Below are positions 1 to 5,343 of a DNA stretch of 5,343 bases, in pieces. This DNA comes from Modestobacter sp. (GTDB lineage: Bacteria > Actinomycetota > Actinomycetes > Mycobacteriales > Geodermatophilaceae), in the NCBI GenBank assembly GCA_025965775.1, contig JAOPWG010000213.1, positions 1-5,343 on the forward strand. The letters are read 5' to 3'. The notes under the pieces were generated by a model that had not been told where the DNA came from, did not search any database, and was given only the letters and a program-made list of their open reading frames with translations. The position numbers and the translations under genes were made by a program. Within the stretch, counting starts at the first letter, position 1, and every line of letters begins with the position of its first letter.

Positions 1-60
1 CGCAGCCGCCACGGCGAGCAGGACCACCACGACGACGATGACCACGATGACGGCAGTCAC
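1..60 (-). CDS. N-terminal fragment of a membrane-anchored hypothetical protein (runs off left edge)
   Basis: A minus-strand frame starts at GTG (60-58) and stays open to the window edge, giving 20 residues. After Met-Thr-Ala almost every residue is Val, Ile, Leu or Ala, which fits a signal anchor or first transmembrane helix. An AGGAAGG ribosome binding site lies at 75-69, eight bases before the start. This GTG is the only usual start codon in its frame after the previous in-frame stop at 237-235. The GTG at 95 that overlaps the stop of the upstream gene is in another frame and yields only 12 codons. The gene follows the 241-residue hypothetical protein by 31 bases in the same direction, so the two probably share a transcript. 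Nothing can be said about function from this fragment. Confidence 0.55.
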   Translation of the reverse strand, partial: MTAVIVVIVVVVVLLAVAAA

Positions 61-91
61 GGGACCGGCCTTCCTGCCGGGCTTCCGGCGC

Positions 92-817
92 TCACGTCGA
101 CAACAGCCGGTTGAAGAAGGACCGGTACCGCTGCAGGGCCTGGCGGAGTTCCTCGGTGTCGGGGTTGCCGCCGCTCTGCCACTGCGCTTCCAGCCGTCCC
201 TTGTGGCCGCTGAACCCCGAGGCCAGCGACTGCATCAGTTCGGCCACCAGGCCGTCGGCCGTCTGCACCGCAGCCTGCGGGTCGTCGACGAACTGCGCCT
301 GGACGTCCCTCCACCGCTGGTGGAAGCGCTCCTCGTCCGCGGGGTCCAGCAAGGCCACGTCGGCGCCATCGCCGGCCGAGGCCGCCGCACCCGCAGCCGC
401 CTGCTCCTGCCCGCCGCCGACCTGCTCCTCGCCGCCACCGGCCTGCTCCTGCGCGGTTCCGGACGCCCCGCCCGCACCGGCCGTCCTGGCGCCGCCGCGG
501 TCGTCGCCCTCCGCCGCGGCCCGGTCACCGGCGTCCGTCCCACGGTCACCCGTCTCGCGCGCGGCCGTCCCGTCGCCCGGGCCGGAACCTGATCCACCGG
601 GTGGACCTTCGGCGTCCGCCCCGCTCTGCCGCCGACCGACGTCCCGGTCCTCGACGCCCATGGCCGAGGTCCCGCCGGGCGACGCGCCGGTCCCGCCGGC
701 CGCCGTCGCCCCGGCCGTCCCGCCGGGACTGTCGTCGCCGGACGCCGGCGGGGGTTCCTGCCGTGTGCCGCCAGGCCGGGCGAGGTCGTCGGTGCTCAAC
801 TCAGTGTCGCGGCTCAT
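92..817 (-). CDS. Hypothetical protein: disordered Gly/Ala/Glu-rich region plus conserved-looking helical C-terminal domain
   Basis: The product is 241 residues with no signal peptide or membrane segment. Residues 1 to about 154 are low complexity (Gly, Ala, Asp, Glu, Thr, Pro, Gln) and probably disordered. They include three units of an EQ-x-GGG-like repeat encoded by 21-bp tandem repeats. Residues 155-241 look folded and helical. This part starts at LLDPADEERFHQRW, contains VDDPQAAVQTAD and ends with LRQALQRYRSFFNRLLST. I recall similar short domains at the C-terminus of uncharacterised actinobacterial proteins but can name no family or function. The start at 817 is chosen because GGAGG (828-824) lies six bases upstream. 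A longer start at 874 would add 19 residues, lacks this signal and would run through the CRP-like site. The gene is divergent from the amine oxidase operon and shares its 221-bp control region. Antisense frames over the low-complexity part are open only because of base composition. Confidence 0.8.
   Translation of the reverse strand: MSRDTELSTDDLARPGGTRQEPPPASGDDSPGGTAGATAAGGTGASPGGTSAMGVEDRDVGRRQSGADAEGPPGGSGSGPGDGTAARETGDRGTDAGDRAAAEGDDRGGARTAGAGGASGTAQEQAGGGEEQVGGGQEQAAAGAAASAGDGADVALLDPADEERFHQRWRDVQAQFVDDPQAAVQTADGLVAELMQSLASGFSGHKGRLEAQWQSGGNPDTEELRQALQRYRSFFNRLLST
400..462 (-). repeat. Three 21-bp tandem repeats inside the hypothetical protein gene
   Basis: The 9-base core CCTGCTCCT (plus strand) begins at 400, 421 and 442, an exact 21-base period that keeps the reading frame. 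The remainder of each unit has diverged. On the coding strand the units give the EQ-x-GGG type of protein repeat in the disordered region. This kind of repeat can change copy number by slippage. Confidence 0.7.
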
Positions 818-859
818 GCCGTACCTCCGGGAGTCGATCGTCGGCAAGGCTACCGCGTC

Positions 860-875
860 TGTGACCCACATCACA
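860..875. promoter_or_regulatory. CRP/GlxR-type operator 1 (TGTGA-N6-TCACA)
   Basis: The sequence TGTGACCCACATCACA matches both half-sites of the classical Crp consensus TGTGA-N6-TCACA exactly. In actinobacteria, Crp/GlxR proteins recognise the same half-sites (TGTGA-NNTANN-TCACA in Corynebacterium), although the central TA is absent here. The right half overlaps an 8-bp palindrome, CACATGTG (872-879). The site ends 42 bases before the hypothetical gene start and lies far upstream of the amine oxidase. The regulator itself is not in the window, so its identity is inferred. Confidence 0.6.
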
Positions 876-935
876 TGTGCTCCGGCGCCCTCACCGGCCC
901 GGACTGCCCGGCCCGACAGGCCCCGCGCTCGGCTG

Positions 936-951
936 CGTGATCTCGATCACG
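936..951. promoter_or_regulatory. CRP-type operator 2, perfect 7-2-7 palindrome
   Basis: CGTGATC-TC-GATCACG is a perfect inverted repeat with 7-base arms and a 2-base centre. It has the GTGA-N6-TCAC layout and agrees with the symmetrical E. coli CRP consensus TGTGATCTAGATCACA at 13 of 16 positions. It sits eight bases upstream of the proposed -35 hexamer of the amine oxidase promoter, and its centre lies near -51 from the estimated transcription start. The two operators have centres 76 bp apart. Another Crp/Fnr-family or a GntR-type regulator is possible. Confidence 0.6.
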
Positions 952-959
952 TGAATTCC

Positions 960-988
960 TTGTCCGGCCCTCTCCCCACGGATACGGT
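960..988 (+). promoter_or_regulatory. Putative sigma-70-like promoter of the amine oxidase operon
   Basis: A -35-like TTGTCC (960-965) is separated by exactly 17 bases from a -10-like TACGGT (983-988), which fits the actinobacterial TAnnnT pattern. Transcription would start near 995 and leave a leader of about 44 bases before the GTG at 1039. Operator 2 lies directly upstream of the -35. The call rests on motif match and spacing only. Confidence 0.4.
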
Positions 989-1021
989 CCGCGCACCTGG
1001 CCGCGCTGAGCCCGGTCCGAA

Positions 1022-1033
1022 CTCCTCGAGGAG
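1022..1033 (+). promoter_or_regulatory. Ribosome binding site of the amine oxidase, embedded in a 12-bp palindrome
   Basis: CTCCTCGAGGAG is a perfect palindrome. Its right half holds the Shine-Dalgarno AGGAG (1029-1033), five bases before the GTG at 1039, and this fixes the start codon. The left half is complementary to the Shine-Dalgarno, so a small 4-bp hairpin with a TCGA loop, or a bound protein, could limit ribosome access. The RBS call is firm; the regulatory reading is weak. Confidence 0.65.
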
Positions 1034-1038
1034 AGCCC

Positions 1039-3096
1039 GTGGCAGTGCAGTCTCCCGACATCGTCACCAGCACCACCGGCAACCCCCTGGAGCCCCTGGG
1101 CGCCGATGAGGTGCGGCGGGCCTCGGAGATCCTGCGGCAGCAACGCGACATCGGCGCCCAGGTGCGTTTCGTGACGATCGCCCTGCACGAGCCGCCCAAG
1201 CAGGAGGTCCTCGAGTACGACCGCAGCGGCGGCCAGGCACCGGACCGGGCGGCGTTCGCCGTCCTCTACGACCGCGGCCGGCAGGAGACCGTCGAGGCGG
1301 TCGTCTCCCTGTCCAGCGGGCTGGTCACCTCGTGGCGGGTCGTCGAGGGCGTGCAGCCCAGCGTGATGCTGGAGGAGTTCTTCAGCACCGAGGAGATCAC
1401 GCGGGCCGATCCGCGCTGGCAGGATGCGATGCGTAAGCGCGGGGTCACCGACTTCTCCCTCGCGATGATCGACCCGTGGGCCGCCGGTTACGACCTCGAG
1501 GACCCGCTCGGCCGGCGGCTGATCCGCCCACTGACCTTCGTCCGCTCCCGGGAGGACGACAACGGGTACGCCCGGCCGGTCGAGGGGCTCGTCGTCCTGG
1601 TCGACCTGGACCTGATGGAGGTCATCGACGTCCGCGACCACGGCATCGTGCCGCTGCCGGAGAAGGCCGGCAACTACATGCCGGAGCTGATGTTCGACGA
1701 GGACAACCGGCCCGCGCACACCGCCGTCCGCGCCGACGTCCGCCCGATCGACATCACCCAGCCCGAGGGCCCCAGCTTCGACGTCGACGGCCATGCGGTG
1801 AGCTGGCAGAAGTGGCGGTTGCGGGTCGGCTACACCCCGCGCGAGGGCCTGGTCCTGCACCAGATCGGCTACGAGGACCGCGGCCGGCTGCGCCCGGTGA
1901 TCTACCGCGCGTCACTGTCGGAGATGTACATCCCCTACGCCGACCCGGCGCCGACCCACCGGATCAAGAACGTCTTCGACGAGGGCGAGTACGGGGTCGG
2001 CCTGCTGCTCAATCCGCTGCAGCTGGGCTGCGACTGCCTGGGCGAGATCCGCTACTTCGACGCCGTCGCCAACGACCAGGACGGACAGCCGCTCACCATC
2101 CCCAACGCGATCTGCATGCACGAGGAGGACTTCGGCGTCGGCTGGAAGCACACCGACTTCCGCACCGAGAAGATGGAGGTCCGCCGCTCCCGCCGGCTGG
2201 TCATCTCCTGCTTCGCCACCGTCGGGAACTACGAGTACGGCTTCTTCTGGTACCTCTACACCGACGGCACCATCCAGTTCGAGGTCAAGCTGTCCGGCGT
2301 CATCTCCACCGGGGCCGTCCCGGTCGGCGAGCAGCCACGCTTCGGGACGCTGGTCGCCCCCGGCCTGTACGGCCCGCACCACCAGCACTTCTTCAACGTG
2401 CGGCTGGACATGCAGGTCGACGGCGAGCACAACTCCGTCTACGAGGTCGACGCCGCCGCGCTCCCGCCCGGACCGGACAACCCCTACGGCAACGCCTGGG
2501 TCACGCAGAAGACGCTGTTGGCCCGGGAGAGCGAGGCGCAACGGCTGATCGACCCCTTCGTCGCCCGCACCTGGCAGATCGTCAACCCCTCTTCGGTCAA
2601 CGAGCTCGGCCAGCCGGCCGGCTACAAGCTGATGCCCGGGGACAACGTGCTGCCGCTGCAGCAGCCGGGCTCCCAGGCGTTCGACCGGGCGCAGTTCGCC
2701 TACAAGCACCTGTGGGTCACCCAGTACGAGCCGGGTGAGCTCTTCGCCGCCGGTGACTACCCCAACCAGAACCAGCACCCCGGCGGGCTGCCCGAGTTCG
2801 TCAAGGCCGACCGCCCGCTCCAGGACACCGACGTCGTCGTCTGGTACTCCTTCGGCGCCCACCACGTGGTCCGCCCCGAGGACTGGCCGGTCATGCCGGT
2901 CAGCTACGCAGGCTTCCACCTCAAGCCGGTGAGCTTCTTCGACGGCAACCCCGCCCTGGACATGCCGCGGTCCACCCCCGCCTGCCACACCGGCGGGGCA
3001 GCCGACGGGCATGCCGCCGATTGCCATCCGACCGGCGGGGCGATGGCCCCCGGCGAGACGGTCGGCGAGAGCGCCCGCGAGCAGGTCGCGGAGTGA
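1039..3096 (+). CDS. Copper/topaquinone-containing primary-amine oxidase (TynA/AGAO family)
   Basis: This 685-residue enzyme oxidises a primary amine to an aldehyde, releasing ammonia and hydrogen peroxide. Domains in order: N2 (about 16-100), N3 (about 110-212) and the large catalytic beta-sandwich (about 235-642). The topaquinone motif T-x-x-N-Y-E-Y is at 394-400, with Y398 as the self-processed cofactor precursor. D314 in FDEGEY is the catalytic base and Y300 the conserved tyrosine near the cofactor. Copper ligands are H448 and H450 (HQHFF) and H609 (HHVVRPEDWP). C333 and C359 match the family disulphide. These positions keep a constant offset of 16 from the Arthrobacter globiformis enzyme as I remember its numbering, up to the first copper ligands. 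No signal peptide is present, so it should be cytoplasmic, unlike periplasmic E. coli TynA. Oddities are V312 at the substrate gate position and a Cys/His-rich tail (646-685). Substrate cannot be assigned; phenylethylamine, tyramine or histamine are typical. First gene of the operon; its stop overlaps the permease start. Confidence 0.96.
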   Translation: MAVQSPDIVTSTTGNPLEPLGADEVRRASEILRQQRDIGAQVRFVTIALHEPPKQEVLEYDRSGGQAPDRAAFAVLYDRGRQETVEAVVSLSSGLVTSWRVVEGVQPSVMLEEFFSTEEITRADPRWQDAMRKRGVTDFSLAMIDPWAAGYDLEDPLGRRLIRPLTFVRSREDDNGYARPVEGLVVLVDLDLMEVIDVRDHGIVPLPEKAGNYMPELMFDEDNRPAHTAVRADVRPIDITQPEGPSFDVDGHAVSWQKWRLRVGYTPREGLVLHQIGYEDRGRLRPVIYRASLSEMYIPYADPAPTHRIKNVFDEGEYGVGLLLNPLQLGCDCLGEIRYFDAVANDQDGQPLTIPNAICMHEEDFGVGWKHTDFRTEKMEVRRSRRLVISCFATVGNYEYGFFWYLYTDGTIQFEVKLSGVISTGAVPVGEQPRFGTLVAPGLYGPHHQHFFNVRLDMQVDGEHNSVYEVDAAALPPGPDNPYGNAWVTQKTLLARESEAQRLIDPFVARTWQIVNPSSVNELGQPAGYKLMPGDNVLPLQQPGSQAFDRAQFAYKHLWVTQYEPGELFAAGDYPNQNQHPGGLPEFVKADRPLQDTDVVVWYSFGAHHVVRPEDWPVMPVSYAGFHLKPVSFFDGNPALDMPRSTPACHTGGAADGHAADCHPTGGAMAPGETVGESAREQVAE

Positions 3097-4631
3097 CCCG
3101 CCACGCCGACGCCCCCGCGGCGCACTCCGACCACGGGCTGGCCCACGAGTCGATGAGCCAGGTCGAGGTGCTCGCCCAGTCGGTAGCCGGGATCGCACCC
3201 AGCGCCGTCATGGCCACCGGACCGGCGCTGATCGTGCTGTACGCGGGCAGCGGGGCCTGGCTGTCCTATCTCGCGGCCAGCATCGTGGTGCTCCTGATCG
3301 GTCTGTGCGTCGCCCAGTTCGCCCGGCGATTCGCCTCCTCGGGGTCCCTGTACAGCTACGTCGCCCGCGGGCTCGGGCCGGGCGGGGCGTTCGCCGCCGG
3401 CTGGGGCCTGGTGGTCGGCTACACCTGCATCGCCATGGTCGGCATCGCCGGCACCGGCATCTACCTGGGCAACTTCCTGGAGACGATCGGGCTGCCCGGG
3501 ACCTCGACCGCCGCGGTGCTGGTGATCTTCGCACTGGCCGCGACCGCGGCGGGGGCCTTCGCCGTCGCCGGGATCCGACTGTCGACCCGACTCGGGCTGG
3601 TCCTGGAGGTCGTCTCGGTGGCGGCCGTGCTGCTGGTGCTGGTCGTCGTGCTGGTCCGCCACGGCTTCGCCGTCGACACCTCCCAGTTCCGGTTGGACGG
3701 GGTCACCTTCGACGGGGTCACCTTCGGCATCGTGCTGGCGGTCCTGGGCTTCGTCGGGTTCGAGAGCGCGGCGTCCCTGGGCGCGGAGGCGCGCAACCCC
3801 CACCGCGCCATCCCCCGCGCGGTGCTGGGCAGCGCGGTGCTGGTCGGGCTGCTCTACATCTTCGCCTCCTACTCCTCGGTGCTCGGCTTCAACGGCCCCG
3901 AGGGGCTGTCCTCGAGCGCGGCGCCGATCAGCGACCTGGCCAGCACGAACGGCCTGAGCGGGGTCACCTGGCTGATCGACATCGGCGTCACCGCCTCGTT
4001 CTTCGCCGTCATCATCGCCAGCATCAACGCCGCGGCGCGGGTGCTGTACACGATGGGCGAGGAGGGTGTGCTGCCCGCGGCGCTGGGCCGGGCCCACCTC
4101 AGGCACAAGACTCCGCACGTGGCGATCTGGCTGATCGCGCCGGTGGTCGCCGTCGTCCCGATCGTCATGGTCATCACCGGGACGTCGGCGCTGAACGTCT
4201 ACGCCTACACCGGCACCGTCGGCACCTTCGGCTACATGCTGGCCTACCTGCTGATGGCGGTGTCCCTGCCGGTGTTCCTGCGGCGGCGGGACGAGGCCAA
4301 CCCGCTGTCGGTGGCGCTGGCGGTCGTCGTCGTGCTCGCGCTGCTCTACGTCTTCTACAAGAACGTCATCCCGGTGCCTCCGTCGCCGTACAACCTGCTC
4401 CCCTGGATCTTCCTGGCCGTCGTGGTCGCCGGGCTGGCCTGGTACCTGGTTGTGCGCCTGCACAGGCCGCAGGTGGTCGAGGGCATCGGAACCTTCGAGG
4501 AGGAGCCCGTGCCCCCGCACGCCGGGGGACACCACGCGGCCGGGCGCGCCCCGGTCACCGCGGCGGAGGACGTCCCGGTCCGCCGGGACCGGGCGGCCGA
4601 CGCCGACCCGACCCCGGGCGGCCGCGCGTGA
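3093..4631 (+). CDS. APC-superfamily amino acid/amine permease
   Basis: The 512-residue product is an inner-membrane secondary transporter, most likely importing the amine or amino acid that feeds the oxidase. About twelve hydrophobic segments are visible, near residues 30-50, 55-77, 97-126, 138-160, 168-188, 210-230, 243-265, 290-312, 343-362, 368-391, 405-422 and 435-455. Helix 1 has the unwound-type AGIAPSAV stretch. Helix 6 carries the APC signature FVGFESAASLGAEARNP, followed by HRAIPRAV. The 50 or so residues after the last helix are hydrophilic and probably cytoplasmic. The GTG at 3093 is chosen because it overlaps the oxidase stop as GTGA and puts the first helix at a normal distance. 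An upstream ATG at 3021 would add 24 Arg-rich residues encoded inside the oxidase tail. The Shine-Dalgarno is weak (GAGCAGG at 3079-3085), so translational coupling is likely. Substrate is inferred only from the neighbouring oxidase. Confidence 0.92.
   Translation: MTRHADAPAAHSDHGLAHESMSQVEVLAQSVAGIAPSAVMATGPALIVLYAGSGAWLSYLAASIVVLLIGLCVAQFARRFASSGSLYSYVARGLGPGGAFAAGWGLVVGYTCIAMVGIAGTGIYLGNFLETIGLPGTSTAAVLVIFALAATAAGAFAVAGIRLSTRLGLVLEVVSVAAVLLVLVVVLVRHGFAVDTSQFRLDGVTFDGVTFGIVLAVLGFVGFESAASLGAEARNPHRAIPRAVLGSAVLVGLLYIFASYSSVLGFNGPEGLSSSAAPISDLASTNGLSGVTWLIDIGVTASFFAVIIASINAAARVLYTMGEEGVLPAALGRAHLRHKTPHVAIWLIAPVVAVVPIVMVITGTSALNVYAYTGTVGTFGYMLAYLLMAVSLPVFLRRRDEANPLSVALAVVVVLALLYVFYKNVIPVPPSPYNLLPWIFLAVVVAGLAWYLVVRLHRPQVVEGIGTFEEEPVPPHAGGHHAAGRAPVTAAEDVPVRRDRAADADPTPGGRA
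3696..3725 (+). repeat. Perfect 15-bp tandem duplication within the permease gene
   Basis: GACGGGGTCACCTTC occurs twice back to back (3696-3710 and 3711-3725). It encodes DGVTF-DGVTF at permease residues 202-211, in the loop just before helix 6. The repeat keeps the frame. Identical third bases in both copies suggest a recent duplication or slippage event rather than conserved protein structure. Confidence 0.85.
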
Positions 4632-5089
4632 GCGGCGGGGCACCGGACGGCCGGCACCAGCCGCTGCGGCACATCCGGGCCGCCGACCTCACCGGGGACA
4701 CCGGCCAGACCGCCGGTATGACCCGGCGCGAGGCCGTGTCCGCCCGCACCGTCGGCTCCCAGCGGGTGTGGATGGGCCAGACGCACGTCGCGGCCCGGAC
4801 GTCGTCCGGCGACCACCACCACGGGGACTCCGAGACGGCCATCCACGTCGTCTCCGGCCACCCGGTGTTCGTCTTCGCCGAGAACGGCCGCGAGGTCCGC
4901 CTGGTCACCGAGCCGGGTGACTACGTGTTCGTCCCGCCGTTCGTGCCGCACCGGGAGGAGAACCCCACCGACGAGGAGGCGGTCGTCGTGATCGCGCGCA
5001 GCAGCCAGGAGGCCATCGTGGTCAACCTGCCCGGCCTCCTCGGCGACGGGGACGACGGCACCGACACCGGTCCTCAACCAGCCGGCTGA
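4628..5089 (+). CDS. Single-domain cupin protein
   Basis: The 153-residue soluble protein is one cupin beta-barrel. Motif 1 is G61-D-H63-H-H65-x3-E69 ending in VVSG (74-77). Motif 2 is G97-D-Y-V-F-V-P103 ending in VPH108-x3-N112. The four usual metal ligands (H63, H65, E69, H108) are all present, so it probably binds a divalent metal. The start GTG at 4628 overlaps the permease stop as GTGA, with no clear Shine-Dalgarno, which indicates translational coupling. The ATG at 4718 would remove the GQTAGMTRREAV region that I recall as conserved in this group (G-M-x-R near residue 30), so the longer form is preferred. The acidic Gly/Asp tail (138-153) is likely disordered. Function is unknown: a small metalloenzyme acting on an aldehyde or amine, or a sensor, would both fit. 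Third and last gene of the operon. Confidence 0.9.
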   Translation: MSGGAPDGRHQPLRHIRAADLTGDTGQTAGMTRREAVSARTVGSQRVWMGQTHVAARTSSGDHHHGDSETAIHVVSGHPVFVFAENGREVRLVTEPGDYVFVPPFVPHREENPTDEEAVVVIARSSQEAIVVNLPGLLGDGDDGTDTGPQPAG

Positions 5090-5102
5090 CCGGAGCCGGG
5101 CT
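5080..5102. terminator. Candidate bidirectional hairpin terminator at the end of the cupin gene
   Basis: CCGGCT (5082-5087) and AGCCGG (5094-5099) form a perfect 6-bp stem around a 6-base loop. Two further pairs (5080-5081 with 5101-5102) are possible past one bulged G. The stem overlaps the cupin TGA and the TAG of the candidate convergent gene. There is no T-tract, as is common for actinobacterial terminators. In DNA this GC-rich, hairpins also arise by chance. Confidence 0.4.
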
Positions 5103-5343
5103 ACTCCGTGAAGGTCGGCGTTCCGCTCGCCGGTGCCGCCGCGGGGTTGCCCGTCCCCGGGGGACCGGTGGGCGCCGACCGGACCGGCCGGCCGCCGTGC
5201 TGGAGGCTGCCGTGGTGATCGCCGTCGTCGCGCTGGACGACGCGCCGGCCGGCGGCGGGCTCGTCGTCCCGACAGCGGCGGCCGACACCCCACCACGGGT
5301 CCGCGGGTCCTCCCGCCGGTGGGCGTGGTGACCGCGGCCGGGG
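5101..5343 (-). CDS. Possible C-terminal fragment of a convergent hypothetical protein (runs off right edge)
   Basis: A minus-strand frame is open from the window edge to TAG at 5103-5101, giving 80 residues, with mostly G or C at third positions. The sequence is hydrophilic, rich in Pro, Gly, Arg and Asp, and ends in NPAAAPASGTPTFTE, which resembles a disordered C-terminal tail. The stop lies 11 bases beyond the cupin stop, and the hairpin at 5080-5102 spans both, as expected for convergent genes. Against it: there is no recognisable domain, and open frames are common in DNA of this composition. A short plus-strand frame (5197-5332) also has codon-like bias. No function can be given. Confidence 0.4.
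   Translation of the reverse strand, partial: PRPRSPRPPAGGPADPWWGVGRRCRDDEPAAGRRVVQRDDGDHHGSLQHGGRPVRSAPTGPPGTGNPAAAPASGTPTFTE

Larger units (their letters stand above)
818..1038. promoter_or_regulatory. Divergent intergenic control region
   Basis: These 221 bases separate the starts of the minus-strand hypothetical gene and the plus-strand amine oxidase operon. I see no coding frame with a ribosome binding site here. The region holds two CRP-type palindromes, one convincing rightward promoter and an RBS-spanning palindrome, each listed separately. A weak leftward -10 candidate (TAGCCT on the minus strand, plus positions 852-847) lies 29 bases before the hypothetical gene start. Its -35 position would fall inside the first palindrome, so a protein bound there would be expected to block it. 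That leftward promoter is only tentative. Confidence 0.7.

Noticed and set aside
111..1109. Plus-strand frame of 332 codons across the hypothetical gene and the intergenic region
   Set aside because: It is Pro/Ser/Ala/Arg-rich, antisense to a gene with a good GGAGG signal, and would run through both operators and the promoter.
1476..2738. Long plus-strand open frame of 420 codons inside the amine oxidase gene
   Set aside because: It is an Arg/Pro/Ala-rich off-frame product of GC-rich coding DNA; the amine oxidase frame over it contains all catalytic motifs.
3021..3092. Earlier ATG start for the permease
   Set aside because: It adds 24 Arg/Gly-rich residues encoded out of frame within the oxidase tail; the GTGA overlap start matches the other junction of the operon.
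3011..4627. Upstream extension of the cupin frame back to 3011
   Set aside because: The frame is open through the permease gene only by composition; the cupin proper starts at the GTGA overlap at 4628.
1912..4643. Long minus-strand open frames opposite the oxidase and permease genes
   Set aside because: These are antisense shadows caused by high GC at third positions; they show no domains and have no ribosome binding sites.
5108..5215. GTG frame reading VKVGVP, briefly reminiscent of the start of alanine dehydrogenase or transhydrogenase
   Set aside because: The likeness stops after six residues and the frame closes after 36 codons.
5197..5332. Plus-strand GTG frame of 44 codons with codon-like bias
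   Set aside because: It is short, without a ribosome binding site or recognisable domain, and opposite the better-supported minus-strand 3' end; it remains undecided rather than excluded.

Overview
The window is very GC-rich DNA with GTG starts, strong G/C bias at third codon positions and 4-base start/stop overlaps. This points to a high-GC actinobacterium; the family is a guess (Geodermatophilaceae such as Blastococcus, Geodermatophilus or Modestobacter would fit), because the sequence holds no taxonomic marker.

Layout. Bases 1-817 are read on the minus strand. They hold a 241-residue hypothetical protein with a long Gly/Ala/Glu-rich region followed by a compact helical C-terminal domain, and 31 bases beyond its stop the start of a second, membrane-anchored protein that runs off the left edge. 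Bases 818-1038 are a divergent regulatory region. It carries two near-perfect CRP-type palindromes (860-875 and 936-951), a plausible sigma-70-like promoter facing right (960-988) and a 12-bp palindrome that includes the ribosome binding site of the next gene. Bases 1039-5089 are a tight plus-strand operon of three genes: a copper/topaquinone amine oxidase, a 12-helix APC-superfamily amino acid/amine permease, and a small single-domain cupin. Each downstream gene starts with a GTGA overlap on the stop of the gene before it. A hairpin at 5080-5102 overlaps the cupin stop. From the right edge an open minus-strand frame ends at 5101, so a convergent gene is likely.

How the genes may work together. 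The permease would import a primary amine (or amino acid). The oxidase would deaminate the amine in the cytoplasm to an aldehyde, ammonia and hydrogen peroxide. The cupin keeps all its metal ligands and has no known function here; its place as third gene of the operon suggests a role in sensing, regulating or handling the substrate or product. No aldehyde dehydrogenase or dedicated regulator lies in the window. The CRP-like sites suggest control by a Crp/Fnr-family protein such as actinobacterial Crp/GlxR, which would link amine catabolism to carbon state. The operon composition and its operator pair are the most interesting parts. Each enzyme family is known; what the cupin does, what the substrate is and how the operon is controlled cannot be read from the sequence.
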